From the NCBI RefSeq assembly GCF_017052585.1, contig NZ_JAFFHZ010000001.1, positions 1,240,001 to 1,304,000 of the forward strand: 64,000 bases of DNA, given 5' to 3'. This document shows positions 1 through 9,097 of the stretch, piece after piece. The notes under the pieces are model-generated. The model was not told where the DNA came from. It saw only the letters and a list, made by a program, of their open reading frames with translations, and did no database searches. Position numbers and translations under genes: made by a program. This DNA is from Paenibacillus apiarius. GTDB lineage: Bacteria; Bacillota; Bacilli; Paenibacillales; Paenibacillaceae. The stretch's first letter is position 1, and each line of letters begins with the position of its first letter.

Positions 1-1
1 G

Positions 2-331
2 TTCTCGCCGGTAGCTTTCTTGGTCGGGATACCTTGGGCCGATGCTCCGATTGCCGGCAGCTTAATCGGGCAGAAAATCGCGCTGAACGAGTTCGTTGCC
101 TTCTCCCAAATTCCAACCATTAAAGCTCAAATAACCGACCGTTCGCTCATGATCGTCAGCTTTGCTTTATGCGGATTCGCGAACCTCGGTTCCATTGCCA
201 TTCAAATTAGCGGTCTGGCCTCCATGGCTCCAGACAAGCGAAAGTATATTACGAGCTTAGGGCTTCGCTCCGTGCTTGGCGGAACGATTGCCAACCTGCT
301 AAGCGCAGCCATCGCCGGCATGTTCTATTGA
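2..331 (+). CDS. Concentrative nucleoside transporter (CNT/NupC family), 3' part only
   Basis: This is the C-terminal end of a nucleoside/cation symporter of the inner membrane; the frame is open to the left edge, so the 5' part lies outside the window. The visible 110 residues carry the CNT C-terminal signature: a glycine-rich turn followed by GQKIALNEFVAF, then hydrophobic segments ending in a short AGMFY tail. In the CNT family the NEF motif lies in the permeation core and contacts the nucleoside. It is followed 35 bp later by a hairpin shared with the convergent chemoreceptor gene. Family assignment is firm; the substrate spectrum cannot be read from this fragment. Confidence 0.88.
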   Translation, partial: FSPVAFLVGIPWADAPIAGSLIGQKIALNEFVAFSQIPTIKAQITDRSLMIVSFALCGFANLGSIAIQISGLASMAPDKRKYITSLGLRSVLGGTIANLLSAAIAGMFY

Positions 332-365
332 TGACTGCGTTTTAAACACTTAACGCTCCAACAAA

Positions 366-399
366 ATGCCCGCATTCCTCACATCAGGAATACGGGCAT
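366..399. terminator. Bidirectional terminator-like hairpin
   Basis: A 13-bp stem with one mismatch (ATGCCCG.ATTCC and its complement) closes a loop of 8 bases. It lies between the convergent nucleoside transporter and chemoreceptor genes, so it probably ends both transcripts. Neither side has a long T run, so strength is uncertain. Confidence 0.6.
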
Positions 400-432
400 C
401 TCTGGTTACGGATTCAATCCGGCTATCGTTGC

Positions 433-2553
433 CTAGTATTTAAATTGCGACAGCTTGTCTTTCAAGCTTACGGACACATCTTCCAGCTGCTGGGACAGCT
501 CGACTAACCGGTTGGAAATATTCAGCTGCTCCGTGCTCAACGACGCCACCTCTTCCGAGGTAGCGGACGCTTCTTCCGCGACTGCGCTCACATTGCTCAT
601 CGCTTCGACAAGCGTCGATTGCGCTTCATTCAGCCGTTCAATCGAACCGGTAACATGGTTAAGCTCTTGGATCATGCCGCCCATCTGATTTTGAACGGTT
701 CCAAAGATGACATCCGTCTCGTTCACCGCTTCCGCCTGCTTCTGGAACATCGGGATCGCTTCGGACAATGCTCCGACCGTCTCGGTAATTTCCAACTGAA
801 TGCGCTCGGTTATTTGACCGACGATATCGATGGACTGGCGGGATTGCTCCGCAAGACTGCGGATTTCATCGGCGACGACCATAAAGCCTTTGCCAGCCGT
901 CCCTGCACGAGCGGCCTCGATTGTAGCGTTCAGAGACAAAATATTCGTCTGCTTCGTCATGTTATGAAGCACGTCCAATATTTTGCGAATCGATTGCGTG
1001 CTTTCGCTGAGCGTATTTACCTTATTGGCCAAGGAACGCATCATGTCTCCGGTCGACGTAGTCCGATCCATCAAAGCGGTCATATTCGATGCGCCCAATT
1101 CACTTGATTCCGCCACCGCTTGCGCAGAAGCATCCATTTGTTCGTTCGCCCCGACGACCAGCTTCATTTGCGAAGCCATATTATGCGTCAGATCATGTCC
1201 GCGTTCGGCTTCTACGGCCAGGGAGGTGGCTCCCTTCGCAATCTCCTCCGTCGCAACGGCGATTTCCTTCGCCGAAATGGCTGTAGACCGGGAGGCTTCG
1301 GACAAAGAAGTTGCCGTTTCCAGCACGGCGCGCGCGCTCGCATCCGTACTCTGCACGAGCATCGTAATTTGCTCCATCATGATGTTAAAACCTTGCGCCA
1401 ATTGACCGATTTCATCTTTGCTCTTCGACGTCGCCCGCACGGAGAGATTCCCCTCTGCTCCCTCATTCATCAAGTTGCGGAGCTTCACCAACGGTGTTGC
1501 TACCCATTGAATGACGAGCCAACCGATAACGGCAGCCAGCAACGCAGCAGCGGCCATCGATATGAAAGTCAAGGTCAGGATGCTCTTCGCATCCTTCACC
1601 AATTCTTGAACAGGCACCGCTCCCACGAGAACCCACTTGTTCGCTTTCATCTGATCGTACACGAGCAGCATGTCGCCATTGTCTTCCGAATGGACCGTCA
1701 TGCTCCCGCTTATCGTCTTCTTGCCATCTTCCGCCTTAGGTTGCAGCCATTCCGGCGCTGCAGTCGTCAATGCCTTCGCGTCTTGGGCATACATATATTG
1801 CCCTTGTTGGTTCAAAAGCTGAATCGTTGAACCTTCACCGATATCGATATCCTCCAAAGAATCGCTAATCGCTCTCAGCTTAATTTCCAAAAAGATGATA
1901 TATTCCGCCTCGCCGGAATTCAAATCACGCATCGGTCTTGCAATACCGAAAGTAGACTCAGGCGAATTATCGACGCCCTTCGGCATCGTGCCAACCCAAA
2001 CGGATTGCCCGTTGCTATTTTTTGCCTCTTCGAACCAAGCGTTCTTCTTAATATTCTGAATGCCTTGGCGCATGCCCATAGCCGATAACGGAGTCCGATC
2101 CGCGTTAATCGGAATGAGATACACGTTCTCGATAAGCGAATTGCCTACGCTATAGGTTTGCAGCGTTTTCTGAATCACATCCGACATCTGAATCATGTCG
2201 TAGGTTCCGACTTTCAATCCGCGCATCGTCTTCAGCGATGAGGTAAGGTTCGGATCGAACATAATTTGCATCGTCATATTGTTAAATTGGGTGAGTTGCA
2301 TATCAATCTTTTGCGCAGCCTGCACCATCGTCTGATAGCTTGAGGTGGATACGCGCTTTTCAATCGCATTTTTCGATACCAAATAGGAAAACATACCTAC
2401 GCCAAATACGAACACGATAATACTGACAACAAACACAAGGAACAGCTTCGCTCCAACCGAACGAGCCGGATTTTGGACAAACGAAGCCGTAAGCGTTTTC
2501 CAGCTCCATTGCTTCTTGCGTTGTTTCCCCTTATTCCCCTTCAACTGATTCAT
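433..2553 (-). CDS. Methyl-accepting chemotaxis protein
   Basis: This is a transmembrane chemoreceptor that would signal to CheA/CheW in polar arrays. From the ATG at 2553 the protein has about 706 residues: a basic N-terminus, membrane helix 1 at about 36-59, an extracellular dCache-like sensor at about 60-325, membrane helix 2 at about 326-350, a HAMP domain to about 405 and a long cytoplasmic coiled coil. The conserved signalling hairpin tip is seen as TNILSLNATIEAARAG followed by GFMVVADEIRSLAEQS. An AAGGAG abuts the ATG directly with no spacing, but it sits 9 bases before an in-frame TTG at 2544, which is therefore an equally likely start; a GTG at 2595 extends the frame but has no good ribosome site. 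The ligand is unknown. Confidence 0.92.
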   Translation of the reverse strand: MNQLKGNKGKQRKKQWSWKTLTASFVQNPARSVGAKLFLVFVVSIIVFVFGVGMFSYLVSKNAIEKRVSTSSYQTMVQAAQKIDMQLTQFNNMTMQIMFDPNLTSSLKTMRGLKVGTYDMIQMSDVIQKTLQTYSVGNSLIENVYLIPINADRTPLSAMGMRQGIQNIKKNAWFEEAKNSNGQSVWVGTMPKGVDNSPESTFGIARPMRDLNSGEAEYIIFLEIKLRAISDSLEDIDIGEGSTIQLLNQQGQYMYAQDAKALTTAAPEWLQPKAEDGKKTISGSMTVHSEDNGDMLLVYDQMKANKWVLVGAVPVQELVKDAKSILTLTFISMAAAALLAAVIGWLVIQWVATPLVKLRNLMNEGAEGNLSVRATSKSKDEIGQLAQGFNIMMEQITMLVQSTDASARAVLETATSLSEASRSTAISAKEIAVATEEIAKGATSLAVEAERGHDLTHNMASQMKLVVGANEQMDASAQAVAESSELGASNMTALMDRTTSTGDMMRSLANKVNTLSESTQSIRKILDVLHNMTKQTNILSLNATIEAARAGTAGKGFMVVADEIRSLAEQSRQSIDIVGQITERIQLEITETVGALSEAIPMFQKQAEAVNETDVIFGTVQNQMGGMIQELNHVTGSIERLNEAQSTLVEAMSNVSAVAEEASATSEEVASLSTEQLNISNRLVELSQQLEDVSVSLKDKLSQFKY

Positions 2554-2675
2554 CTCCTTATCTCTGAAACTTTCTCTGCTGTGTAAGTAAAGCACCCTAT
2601 CCCTGAATCCCGTCAGGAGAGGATAAGGCGCCAGGCATCACATATGTATAACCCTCTCCCAGAGCATGAGCGCGG

Positions 2676-2966
2676 TTACAAGCACTCTTCTCCCAGATCG
2701 AATGCGTGCACAATATCAAGCTTCGTTACATTCACCTCGCGGTAAAATTGAAAATCGGGATGTTCCCCAATCAACTTTTCTCTGGCAGCATGACGCAGCT
2801 CCTCGAGGGTCATCGGTTCCTCCGCGCCAATGACCAGCTGATCCACCCGCTCCTTGTCACTGTAATCAAAGTCGATAGTCTGACTGGTTACATCCACAAC
2901 ATGAACATACCGGTTCGGGTGATACCCCAGATGCTTGAACGCTTCATTTAATTTCTCGTATTTCAT
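2676..2966 (-). CDS. Hypothetical protein, 96 residues
   Basis: I do not recognise this family. From the ATG at 2966 it encodes a small, soluble, acidic protein with alternating charged helices (KYEKLNEAFKHLGY at the start, MTLEELRHAAREKLIGEHP in the middle) and no membrane segment or cysteine cluster. An AAAGGTG lies 12 bases before the ATG; the frame stays open to 3056, but the extra residues are basic and look non-coding. It stands alone, 80 bp from the chemoreceptor start, on the same strand. Confidence 0.6.
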   Translation of the reverse strand: MKYEKLNEAFKHLGYHPNRYVHVVDVTSQTIDFDYSDKERVDQLVIGAEEPMTLEELRHAAREKLIGEHPDFQFYREVNVTKLDIVHAFDLGEECL

Positions 2967-3312
2967 CGTAATGAACTTCACCTTTCTTTGCTGTGCTACT
3001 TTTCTACATGCACTATTATAATATCGGTTAAATGGACCTATTTCACAATAGCTCATACAACATTTTCCTCATTTTTTTGTGTATATCCCAGAAAAATGAG
3101 CAAAAAGAACAAACGCACCTGTAATAATACAGGTACGTTTGTCGTAAAAATAGGAATTACGCCTCATGCATGGTGGGGGGAGAGATCAATCAGCGTAAAT
3201 TCCGTCTGGCGTCGCGGCTGAAAACGCATACGCCCTATCCATTTCATAGTGCCTTATTAAAAAGGCGGGTTAAAGGAAATCGATCACAGTTCGATGTAAA
3301 GATTTGAAATGT
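2967..3312. other. Gene-free stretch between a small hypothetical gene and the antiporter
   Basis: About 345 bp with no convincing gene. It holds the terminator hairpin at 3114-3137. An open frame of 44 codons at 3173-3307 on the plus strand lacks a ribosome site and is not accepted. Confidence 0.5.
3114..3137 (-). terminator. Terminator for the antiporter gene
   Basis: A 10-bp stem with one mismatch (CGTACCTGTA and its complement) around a 4-base loop is followed, reading the minus strand, by TTTGTTCTTTTT. It lies about 175 bp after the antiporter stop codon. Confidence 0.6.
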
Positions 3313-4827
3313 TTATTGTGCCTCACTGTTGGTATCTGCCTCTATATCGTTGGCTGCACCGCTATCATGCGACTCTCGGCACGTTTCTTCTTTCTCCGTA
3401 AACAGCTTGCGAATTTCGTCCCGCTGTTTCTTCGCTACGAGCACGTAAGCCACATCGCCCGCTTGCAGCTTCGTCGTCCCTTTCGGCGCAATCATTTCCT
3501 CTCCCCGAATTACAGCGGTTATCAAGGTGTCGTCCGGCAGATTCAATTCATGCAAAGGGCGATTCTCAACGCTTGTCCCCGGCTCCACAGTCTTTTTCAC
3601 CATATCCATATTCGTCTTGCCGACAGATACCAGTTCAAGCGCATGCACCGCTTCGCCCGAAGCATCCCCCGACAATGCCAATCGTTTGGCCAGCGGTGAA
3701 ATCGTTGCTCCTTGAATGAGGGCAGATGTCAGAACGACAAAGAATACGACATTGAAAAACAACTGTCCGTGCTCCAGCCCGGCAATCATTGGATAGGTAG
3801 CCATGACAATCGGCACTGCTCCCTTCAACCCCGCCCAAGCGATCAACGTCTTTTCCTTTAATGAAAATTTGCTGATAAGCAAGCTGATGAATACGCCGAT
3901 GGGCCTCGCGACAAACATCAAGATGATGGAAAGGACAATTCCTTGCCATGCCACTTCCACCAACTGATTCGGGAACACAAGCAAGCCAAGCAGAATGAAC
4001 ATCATAATCTGCATCATCCAGGCAAAGCCTTCATTGAATCTTACAATGGTAAACCGATATTGCAAATCAGCGTTCCCGAGCACCAATGCCATCACATATA
4101 CGGCAAGAAATCCGCTGCCATGCAGCAAACCGACGCCGCTGTATGTAAAGATGGCGAAGCCGATGGACAATACCGGGTACAGCCCGGATGTATCAAGCGA
4201 GATGCGGTTCAATATTTGGATGGCAATCCATCCGGCCAGCAAGCCCAATCCAAGACCCAACCCCATTTGCCATAGGAAGGAAAGCAGCATGCTCCACAGT
4301 GACATATCCGGTGCCTGGACAAGCTCAATGAAGGAAATCGTCAGAAATACCGCCATTGGATCGTTCGTGCCCGATTCCGCCTCCAAGGTCGATGTCAGCT
4401 TCTGCTTTACGTTCTGGCTCCCCAGCACGGCGAAGACGGCCGCGGCGTCGGTTGAGCCTACGATGGCTCCGATCAACATTCCTTCCCGCCAATCAATATC
4501 CAAAATATAGACGGCGCCTACGCCAAATACGATAGCCGTAATGACGACCCCCAACGTCGCCAATATGACGGAAGATCCAACGACCGGGCGAATATGCCTC
4601 CAGTTCGTCTGCATGCCGCCATCGAACAAAATTATGATCAGAGCCAAAATCCCGAATAGCTGCGCTAACTTGGCATTGTCGAAATAAATAAATGGATTCA
4701 GAGCCATACCGACTATAATGAAAAAAACAAGGGACGGCACATTGAATCGATTCGAGAATTTGGCACTGATCACCCCGGCCAACAATAAGCCCCCGAATAA
4801 AAATAACAATCCGTCAGTCGTCCACAA
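3313..4827 (-). CDS. Cation/proton antiporter of the CPA1 NhaP2/CvrA type with RCK_C domain
   Basis: A 504-residue inner-membrane antiporter that would exchange potassium or sodium for protons. About twelve hydrophobic helices fill residues 1-390. The family's ion-site region is visible as GSTDAAAVFAVLG, followed by LEAESGTNDPMAVFLT, which carries the conserved Asp/Asn pair. The tail (about 400-475) resembles a TrkA_C/RCK_C regulatory domain with ELNLPDDTLITAVIRGEE, a feature of the NhaP2 branch. The start is a TTG with AAAGGATG 9 bases before it. It is monocistronic. Ion preference cannot be decided from sequence. Confidence 0.9.
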   Translation of the reverse strand: MWTTDGLLFLFGGLLLAGVISAKFSNRFNVPSLVFFIIVGMALNPFIYFDNAKLAQLFGILALIIILFDGGMQTNWRHIRPVVGSSVILATLGVVITAIVFGVGAVYILDIDWREGMLIGAIVGSTDAAAVFAVLGSQNVKQKLTSTLEAESGTNDPMAVFLTISFIELVQAPDMSLWSMLLSFLWQMGLGLGLGLLAGWIAIQILNRISLDTSGLYPVLSIGFAIFTYSGVGLLHGSGFLAVYVMALVLGNADLQYRFTIVRFNEGFAWMMQIMMFILLGLLVFPNQLVEVAWQGIVLSIILMFVARPIGVFISLLISKFSLKEKTLIAWAGLKGAVPIVMATYPMIAGLEHGQLFFNVVFFVVLTSALIQGATISPLAKRLALSGDASGEAVHALELVSVGKTNMDMVKKTVEPGTSVENRPLHELNLPDDTLITAVIRGEEMIAPKGTTKLQAGDVAYVLVAKKQRDEIRKLFTEKEETCRESHDSGAANDIEADTNSEAQ

Positions 4828-4971
4828 GACGGCATCATCCTTTCATGCGATAATTCTTAGATGTCTGTAGAGATAGAGCGCAGCATCGCGGTGTTGCCTT
4901 TTCCATGCCGCAGTGCAATTCAATTAAGGAATGAGATAAGGGGGACTTAACGAAGTGAAAGCCAAGTTAAC

Positions 4972-5834
4972 TTATGCCATATGAATATACTTATCCATTA
5001 TACCGTAAATAATATAGCTATATAAGCCCCGGCAAGCTTCGGCGACGGTAACGTCGGGCTTGAGCAGCTGCTCGGTGGCATGCCGAAGCCGCAAATCATT
5101 TAAATACTCGTTAAAGGTCTTCCCGGTATAGGCTTTAAATACGTCACAAAAATTGGTTTTGGACAATGAGGCGTGACGGCATATTTGATCGAGACGAATC
5201 TCTTCGCGATAATGCTTCTGGACGAAATCGATTGAGGCCAGCACCGAATCGCGGCAACGGTTGAGCCGTTCCGCCTTCTTGTTGGGTACCACCGGGGCGG
5301 CGTCTTCATCCGAAATTCCTTCCGCATTTCTTCAAGGATGTGACGCACTCGCAAATCATCTTCGCCCATGAGACTCACCTTCATCAACCGCTTGCCTTCT
5401 TCAGCCAAGAGCGGCTGCAAATAGCGGTAATCCAAGCAGTCCTCTTGCAGCATCGGTTGATTGAAGCTGTCATTAATATATACAGGCAGGAATTCACAGC
5501 CGATGATCTCGGTTTTTTCCTGCAGCATCCACTCGACCCGATGCACGGCATACGGCGGAACAATGCATATGCTGCCCGCTTGCATTTCATATTGCCGGCC
5601 CAAATAACTATGAGTAAAGCAGCCTCTTACGACATACCAGATTTGAAAATAATCATGGGTGTGATCCCATAGCGAGCCATGTGTTTGATCGATCTTGTAC
5701 ATCTTGCAGGGCAAGGGCTCCGGGAACTCGAATTGCGAATGGAAAAATACAATGCCTCGAGCGGAAAACTCAGCCGTATCCCGATTGACCCACCTATTTT
5801 TCATTACACGACCATTTTGTACGACAGACATCAT
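4972..5834 (-). pseudogene. AraC-family transcriptional regulator, frameshifted and truncated
   Basis: The N-terminal cupin-like sensing domain is intact from the start at 5834 and contains a typical HTHDYFQIWYV effector-pocket segment and a PPYAVHRVEW strand. Around 5295-5310 the frame changes by one base: the continuation, beginning VVPNKKAERLNRCRDSV, is in another frame and holds the first helix-turn-helix (LDQICRHASLSKTNF). The second helix-turn-helix breaks off after VTVAEACRG and ends in unrelated residues, so the C-terminus is also lost. It could not make a normal AraC protein. Sequencing error could explain the frameshift but not the truncated end. It lies upstream of the GDSL hydrolase cluster and its former target is unknown. 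Confidence 0.8.
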
Positions 5835-6055
5835 TCATTCCTCCCCTTCAAGATCGATATGCGGAATATGGGCAAGCCAAACTGTGTAAGCGTTTGCAAT
5901 ATATTCACCAAACGGCATATGGCTTGAATATGGCTTGATTCCTTACGGAATCGAGGGCGGAATGGCTGCCGCCTCTTGTAAAAGGGGAAAAAGTCCTGGT
6001 ATGCCAGATGCAAATGATGACGGTATGCCATACCGGGACGTAGATTAATAAGTAT

Positions 6056-6709
6056 TTAAGAGTAAGATGATACAGGCAATGCGTGAATGAGCGCTTTGGC
6101 GATAGCCATATGTCCAATGGCATTCGGATGGACACGATCCCAAGCCAAGGAGGCCGGATACATATGAAGCAGCAAACGGTCAAACACCGCTTGCGTGTCG
6201 ACGAACAACGTCCCGTGCTTTTCGGCCGTTCTCTTGACGATGCGGCCATATTCATCCATCATCCGCCGCATCTCGTCTTGCGGATTCGGTTCAATATAGA
6301 ACGGAGTCATGAGCACCATCCATCTCACCTGAGACTTCGTGCACGCCACCAGACGCTCCAGCACAGCTTCATAGTCGTCCGCATACACGTGGGATTCGAC
6401 CACATGCGGCATGTCAAATTGGCGCCATACATCATTAATTCCGATGCAGAGAATTACACCATCCGGTTGTTGTTGGAGAACATCCGTGTCCCATCTCGCC
6501 TCCACATCCACCACCGTATTGCCGCTTACTCCCATATTTACGACTCTTGTGCCGAGCTCAGGATGTTCCGTCTGGAGCAGCGCATCGAACAACGAGACGT
6601 ATCCTTTGCCAAGGGCGCCGAATAATCCTTCTCCAACCGGTCTCGCCCGTTCGCAGTCGGTAATCGAATCGCCAATAATGACCACTTTATCGCGTTGTTG
6701 CAATGTCAA
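6056..6709 (-). CDS. SGNH/GDSL-type esterase or lipase
   Basis: A 217-residue cytoplasmic hydrolase of the SGNH superfamily, which removes acyl groups from sugars, lipids or glycans. Block I is VIIGDSITD with catalytic Ser15, block II is the glycine in NMGVSGNTV, block III is GINDVWR with its oxyanion asparagine, and block V is DRVHPN with Asp191 and His194. There is no signal peptide. The start is a TTG with GGGAGG 8 bases before it. In many Paenibacillus genomes such enzymes lie near sugar-use genes, here next to a broken AraC gene, but the substrate is not shown by the sequence. Confidence 0.88.
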   Translation of the reverse strand: MTLQQRDKVVIIGDSITDCERARPVGEGLFGALGKGYVSLFDALLQTEHPELGTRVVNMGVSGNTVVDVEARWDTDVLQQQPDGVILCIGINDVWRQFDMPHVVESHVYADDYEAVLERLVACTKSQVRWMVLMTPFYIEPNPQDEMRRMMDEYGRIVKRTAEKHGTLFVDTQAVFDRLLLHMYPASLAWDRVHPNAIGHMAIAKALIHALPVSSYS

Positions 6710-6865
6710 GGAATAAACCTCCCTACAAGGTTATGGAATAACTCTCCTCATTATACCAATTAATAAGGAGCGACTGTTCAATTCGTTCATAAATGAATGA
6801 ATACGATAGGATAGCGGCAATTTCCTGCTTATCAACCCGACTTCGTGCAAATTAGGCGCATTGGT

Positions 6866-8767
6866 TCAGGACTTAAGTAGCCGGAGCCCGTTCAATATGA
6901 CTAGTATCGTGCTTCCTTCATGACCTACGACTCCAAGCGGAAGCGGAACGCCGAACGCGAAATTCGTAATAATCAAGGCCGTGATGACCACAGACGCGAA
7001 AATGATATTTTGCTTAATGATTGTCTGCGTTCTTCTGCCAAGTAAAATAGCGTGTTTAATCGTATCCAAATCGTCGTTCATCAGGACCAGATCTGCCGTT
7101 TCCAGTGCCGCATCGCTGCCGGTTGCCCCCATTGCAATGCCGACGGAGGCGGTTGCGAGCGCCGGTGCGTCATTCACGCCGTCCCCTACCATGGCGACTT
7201 CCCCGTACTCGGCCTTCAGCTTCTTCACGATATCCAACTTATCCTCCGGCATCAGCTCGGCAAATACCAATTCGATCCCTGCTTCCTGCGCAATGGCGGC
7301 AGCCGTCTGCTCCTGATCGCCAGTCAGCATTGCCACTTTGATGCCGATCCGCTGCAACTGCTGCACCATTGCTTTCGCTTGCGGGCGGATGCGATCCTGC
7401 AGTGCGATAATGCCTGCAATTTCTTCTTCCCGCTGAACAACGATGACTGTCTTGCCTTGCTGCTGAAGGCTGCGCACCACGCCGTGCAGAGCATTCTGTT
7501 GCTCCGCATGCATAACAAATTTCGGTTTGCCTACGCGCCAGCGCGCGCCGCCCATCCGAGCCTCGATGCCAAGCCCCGCCAATGCTTGATAGTCGGTCGG
7601 ACGCATCCATGCGTCATCGATGTGTTGTCCGCTTCGGCACGCTTCGGCCTCTTGCACGATAGCCTTCGCAATCGGATGCGTCGACAGCGACTCAAGCGCA
7701 GCCGTCGCTTGAAGCAATTCGTGCTCGGAGAAACCGGCATACGGGAGGACATCCGTTACTGAAAGCTCTCCCATTGTTAACGTGCCCGTCTTGTCAAAGG
7801 CAATCACTTGAATGCGCGAGATATGATCCAAATGCGCCCCGCCTTTAAACAGCATGCCTTTGCGGGCGCTGTTCGAGATAGCCGAGAGTGTCGCCGGCAT
7901 AATCGAAGCGACGAGGGCGCATGGCGATGCGACCACAAGAAATACCATGGCGCGGTAAAATACGTCCTCCCAAGCTTCTCCGAAAAACAAAAACGGAACG
8001 AGAATAAGCACGATCGTCGCCAATATAATGACTCTGGCATAGATGCGTTCGAATTTCTCGATGAACCGCTGCGATTTCGGCATTTCGCTCTGCGCTTCCT
8101 GAACGAGGCGAATGATTTTGGAGAAAAGAGTGGATTCGCTGGTCTGCGTCACTTCCACATATAACGCCCCTTGGCCGTTCACCGTACCCGCAAATACCTC
8201 ATCGCCCTGAGCTTTATCAACGGGGAGACTCTCTCCGGTAATGGATGCTTGATTGACCGCTGAATGTCCTTCCGTAATCGTGCCGTCAGCCGGAATGCGC
8301 TCTCCCGGTCTGACTATTACCAGTTCGCCAAGCCGCAGCTCTTCGACTGGTACGTTCGCTTCTTCCCCGTTCCGCAGCACGTTCGCATGCTCGGGCTTCA
8401 GCTCCATCAGCGCGGAAATATCGCGTGAGCTTCGGTTCATCGTGAATGTCTCCAGCGCTCCGCTCAGCGCGAAGATGAAAATAAGCACGGCGCCTTCCGA
8501 CCAATACCCGATGCAAGCCGCACCAACCGCAGCCGCGATCATCAGCAGGTTGACGTCCAAATCCTTTTCCCGGACCAATGTTGCAATTCCGTCCTTTAAC
8601 TTTAACCCGCCACCGCTAACATAAGCCAGCAGATAAAAAGCTATCGCCCATGCTTCCGACACCATTCCGGCAACTAAAGCCAGCAGAATAAAGAATAAAG
8701 CGCCTGCCGCCGCCAGTGCTTCGCCATATTTTTCACACCATAATTGGATTGTTGATCGCTTGTTCAT
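6866..8767 (-). CDS. pfeT: P1B-4-type metal-export ATPase (PfeT/ZosA-like)
   Basis: A 633-residue heavy-metal P-type ATPase that would pump a divalent metal out of the cytoplasm. It lacks an N-terminal metal-binding domain. Motifs in order: TGES at 177-180 (actuator), SPC at 281-283 in the membrane metal site, DKTGT with phosphorylated Asp325, GDGVNDAPAL in the hinge, and HEGST in the last helix. The SPC plus HEGST pair defines subtype P1B-4. The closest known relative in style is Bacillus PfeT (formerly ZosA), shown to export ferrous iron under PerR control. The start has AAGGAGG 11 bases upstream. It is divergent from mntH, and the shared leader carries Fur/PerR-like boxes. Zinc or cobalt remain possible substrates. 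Confidence 0.93.
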   Translation of the reverse strand: MNKRSTIQLWCEKYGEALAAAGALFFILLALVAGMVSEAWAIAFYLLAYVSGGGLKLKDGIATLVREKDLDVNLLMIAAAVGAACIGYWSEGAVLIFIFALSGALETFTMNRSSRDISALMELKPEHANVLRNGEEANVPVEELRLGELVIVRPGERIPADGTITEGHSAVNQASITGESLPVDKAQGDEVFAGTVNGQGALYVEVTQTSESTLFSKIIRLVQEAQSEMPKSQRFIEKFERIYARVIILATIVLILVPFLFFGEAWEDVFYRAMVFLVVASPCALVASIMPATLSAISNSARKGMLFKGGAHLDHISRIQVIAFDKTGTLTMGELSVTDVLPYAGFSEHELLQATAALESLSTHPIAKAIVQEAEACRSGQHIDDAWMRPTDYQALAGLGIEARMGGARWRVGKPKFVMHAEQQNALHGVVRSLQQQGKTVIVVQREEEIAGIIALQDRIRPQAKAMVQQLQRIGIKVAMLTGDQEQTAAAIAQEAGIELVFAELMPEDKLDIVKKLKAEYGEVAMVGDGVNDAPALATASVGIAMGATGSDAALETADLVLMNDDLDTIKHAILLGRRTQTIIKQNIIFASVVITALIITNFAFGVPLPLGVVGHEGSTILVILNGLRLLKS

Positions 8768-8788
8768 AAGTGTAATATCCTCCTTCGT

Positions 8789-8803
8789 TGATAATGACTA
8801 TCG
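8789..8803 (-). promoter_or_regulatory. Fur/PerR-like operator half-palindrome
   Basis: TGATAATGACTATCG matches the 7-1-7 Fur-family consensus TGATAAT-N-ATTATCA at 12 of 14 defined positions. It lies only 22 bp upstream of the exporter start codon, overlapping the leader. Fur, PerR and Zur boxes are alike, so the regulator cannot be named. Confidence 0.45.
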
Positions 8804-8825
8804 TTGTTAATCCCCTAAAAATGAG

Positions 8826-8856
8826 ACATGCTGTTCCCATATAGGGAACAGCATGT
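8826..8856 (-). promoter_or_regulatory. Perfect 13-bp hairpin in the exporter leader
   Basis: ACATGCTGTTCCC and its exact complement enclose a 5-base loop. Downstream on the minus strand comes CTCATTTTTAGG, a weak T tract. If the promoter at 8922-8950 is used, the hairpin lies in the 5' leader of the exporter mRNA and could act as an attenuator; otherwise it may be a protein-binding palindrome or insulator between divergent genes. Confidence 0.55.
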
Positions 8857-8859
8857 ATT

Positions 8860-8878
8860 GAGAATGAGATTAATTTTC
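8860..8878. promoter_or_regulatory. Fur-like box in the shared pfeT/mntH control region
   Basis: GAGAATGAGATTAATTTTC matches the 19-bp Fur consensus GATAATGATAATCATTATC at 14 of 19 positions by hand alignment. It sits about 35 bp downstream of the predicted exporter transcription start. Confidence 0.35.
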
Positions 8879-8921
8879 ACCGTGGTCATTTTTTTTGAAC
8901 AGAGGAAACTTTTCTATACTT

Positions 8922-8950
8922 ATTATAATCTACATACAGCAAATTGTGAA
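8922..8950 (-). promoter_or_regulatory. SigA-type promoter for the metal exporter
   Basis: On the minus strand TTCACA is followed after 17 bases by TATAAT, close to the housekeeping consensus. Transcription would start near 8914 and give a leader of roughly 145 bases containing the perfect hairpin. Confidence 0.55.
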
Positions 8951-8962
8951 TAAAAGTTTTAT

Positions 8963-8978
8963 CTTGCCTCAAGGAAAC
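8963..8978. promoter_or_regulatory. MntR-type operator upstream of mntH
   Basis: CTTGCCTCAAGGAAAC is nearly identical to the Bacillus MntR box (TTTGCCTTAAGGAAAC). It lies about 35 bp upstream of the putative mntH -10 element, the usual place for manganese-dependent repression of mntH. Confidence 0.75.
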
Positions 8979-9012
8979 ATTATTCACCTGGTGCAACTCT
9001 GTTAGTTGGGGG

Positions 9013-9018
9013 TATAAT
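9013..9018 (+). promoter_or_regulatory. -10 element of the mntH promoter
   Basis: TATAAT stands 80 bp before the mntH start, with no clear -35 at 17 bp (GGTGCA). The surrounding bases form an extended inverted arrangement (GTTAGTTGGGGG at 9001-9012 with complementary CCCCC and AACTAAC near 9040-9058), which could fold in the leader. Confidence 0.45.
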
Positions 9019-9097
9019 ATTTATATAGGGTATAACATCCCCCTTCATTATTAACTAACAAGGCGCACGTCGACACAACTAGAAAGAAGGGTTACAC

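Noticed and set aside
983-1830. Long plus-strand frames inside the chemoreceptor gene
   Set aside because: They are antisense to well-conserved codons of the receptor and have no ribosome sites.
3173-3307. 44-codon plus-strand frame, basic product
   Set aside because: GTG start has no ribosome site, and the frame ends 6 bp from the antiporter stop; composition is compatible with non-coding DNA.
6781-6802. Near-palindrome ATTCGTTCAT-AA-ATGAATGAAT before the GDSL gene
   Set aside because: One mismatch and no regulator or promoter to connect it with; may be chance in an AT-rich gap.
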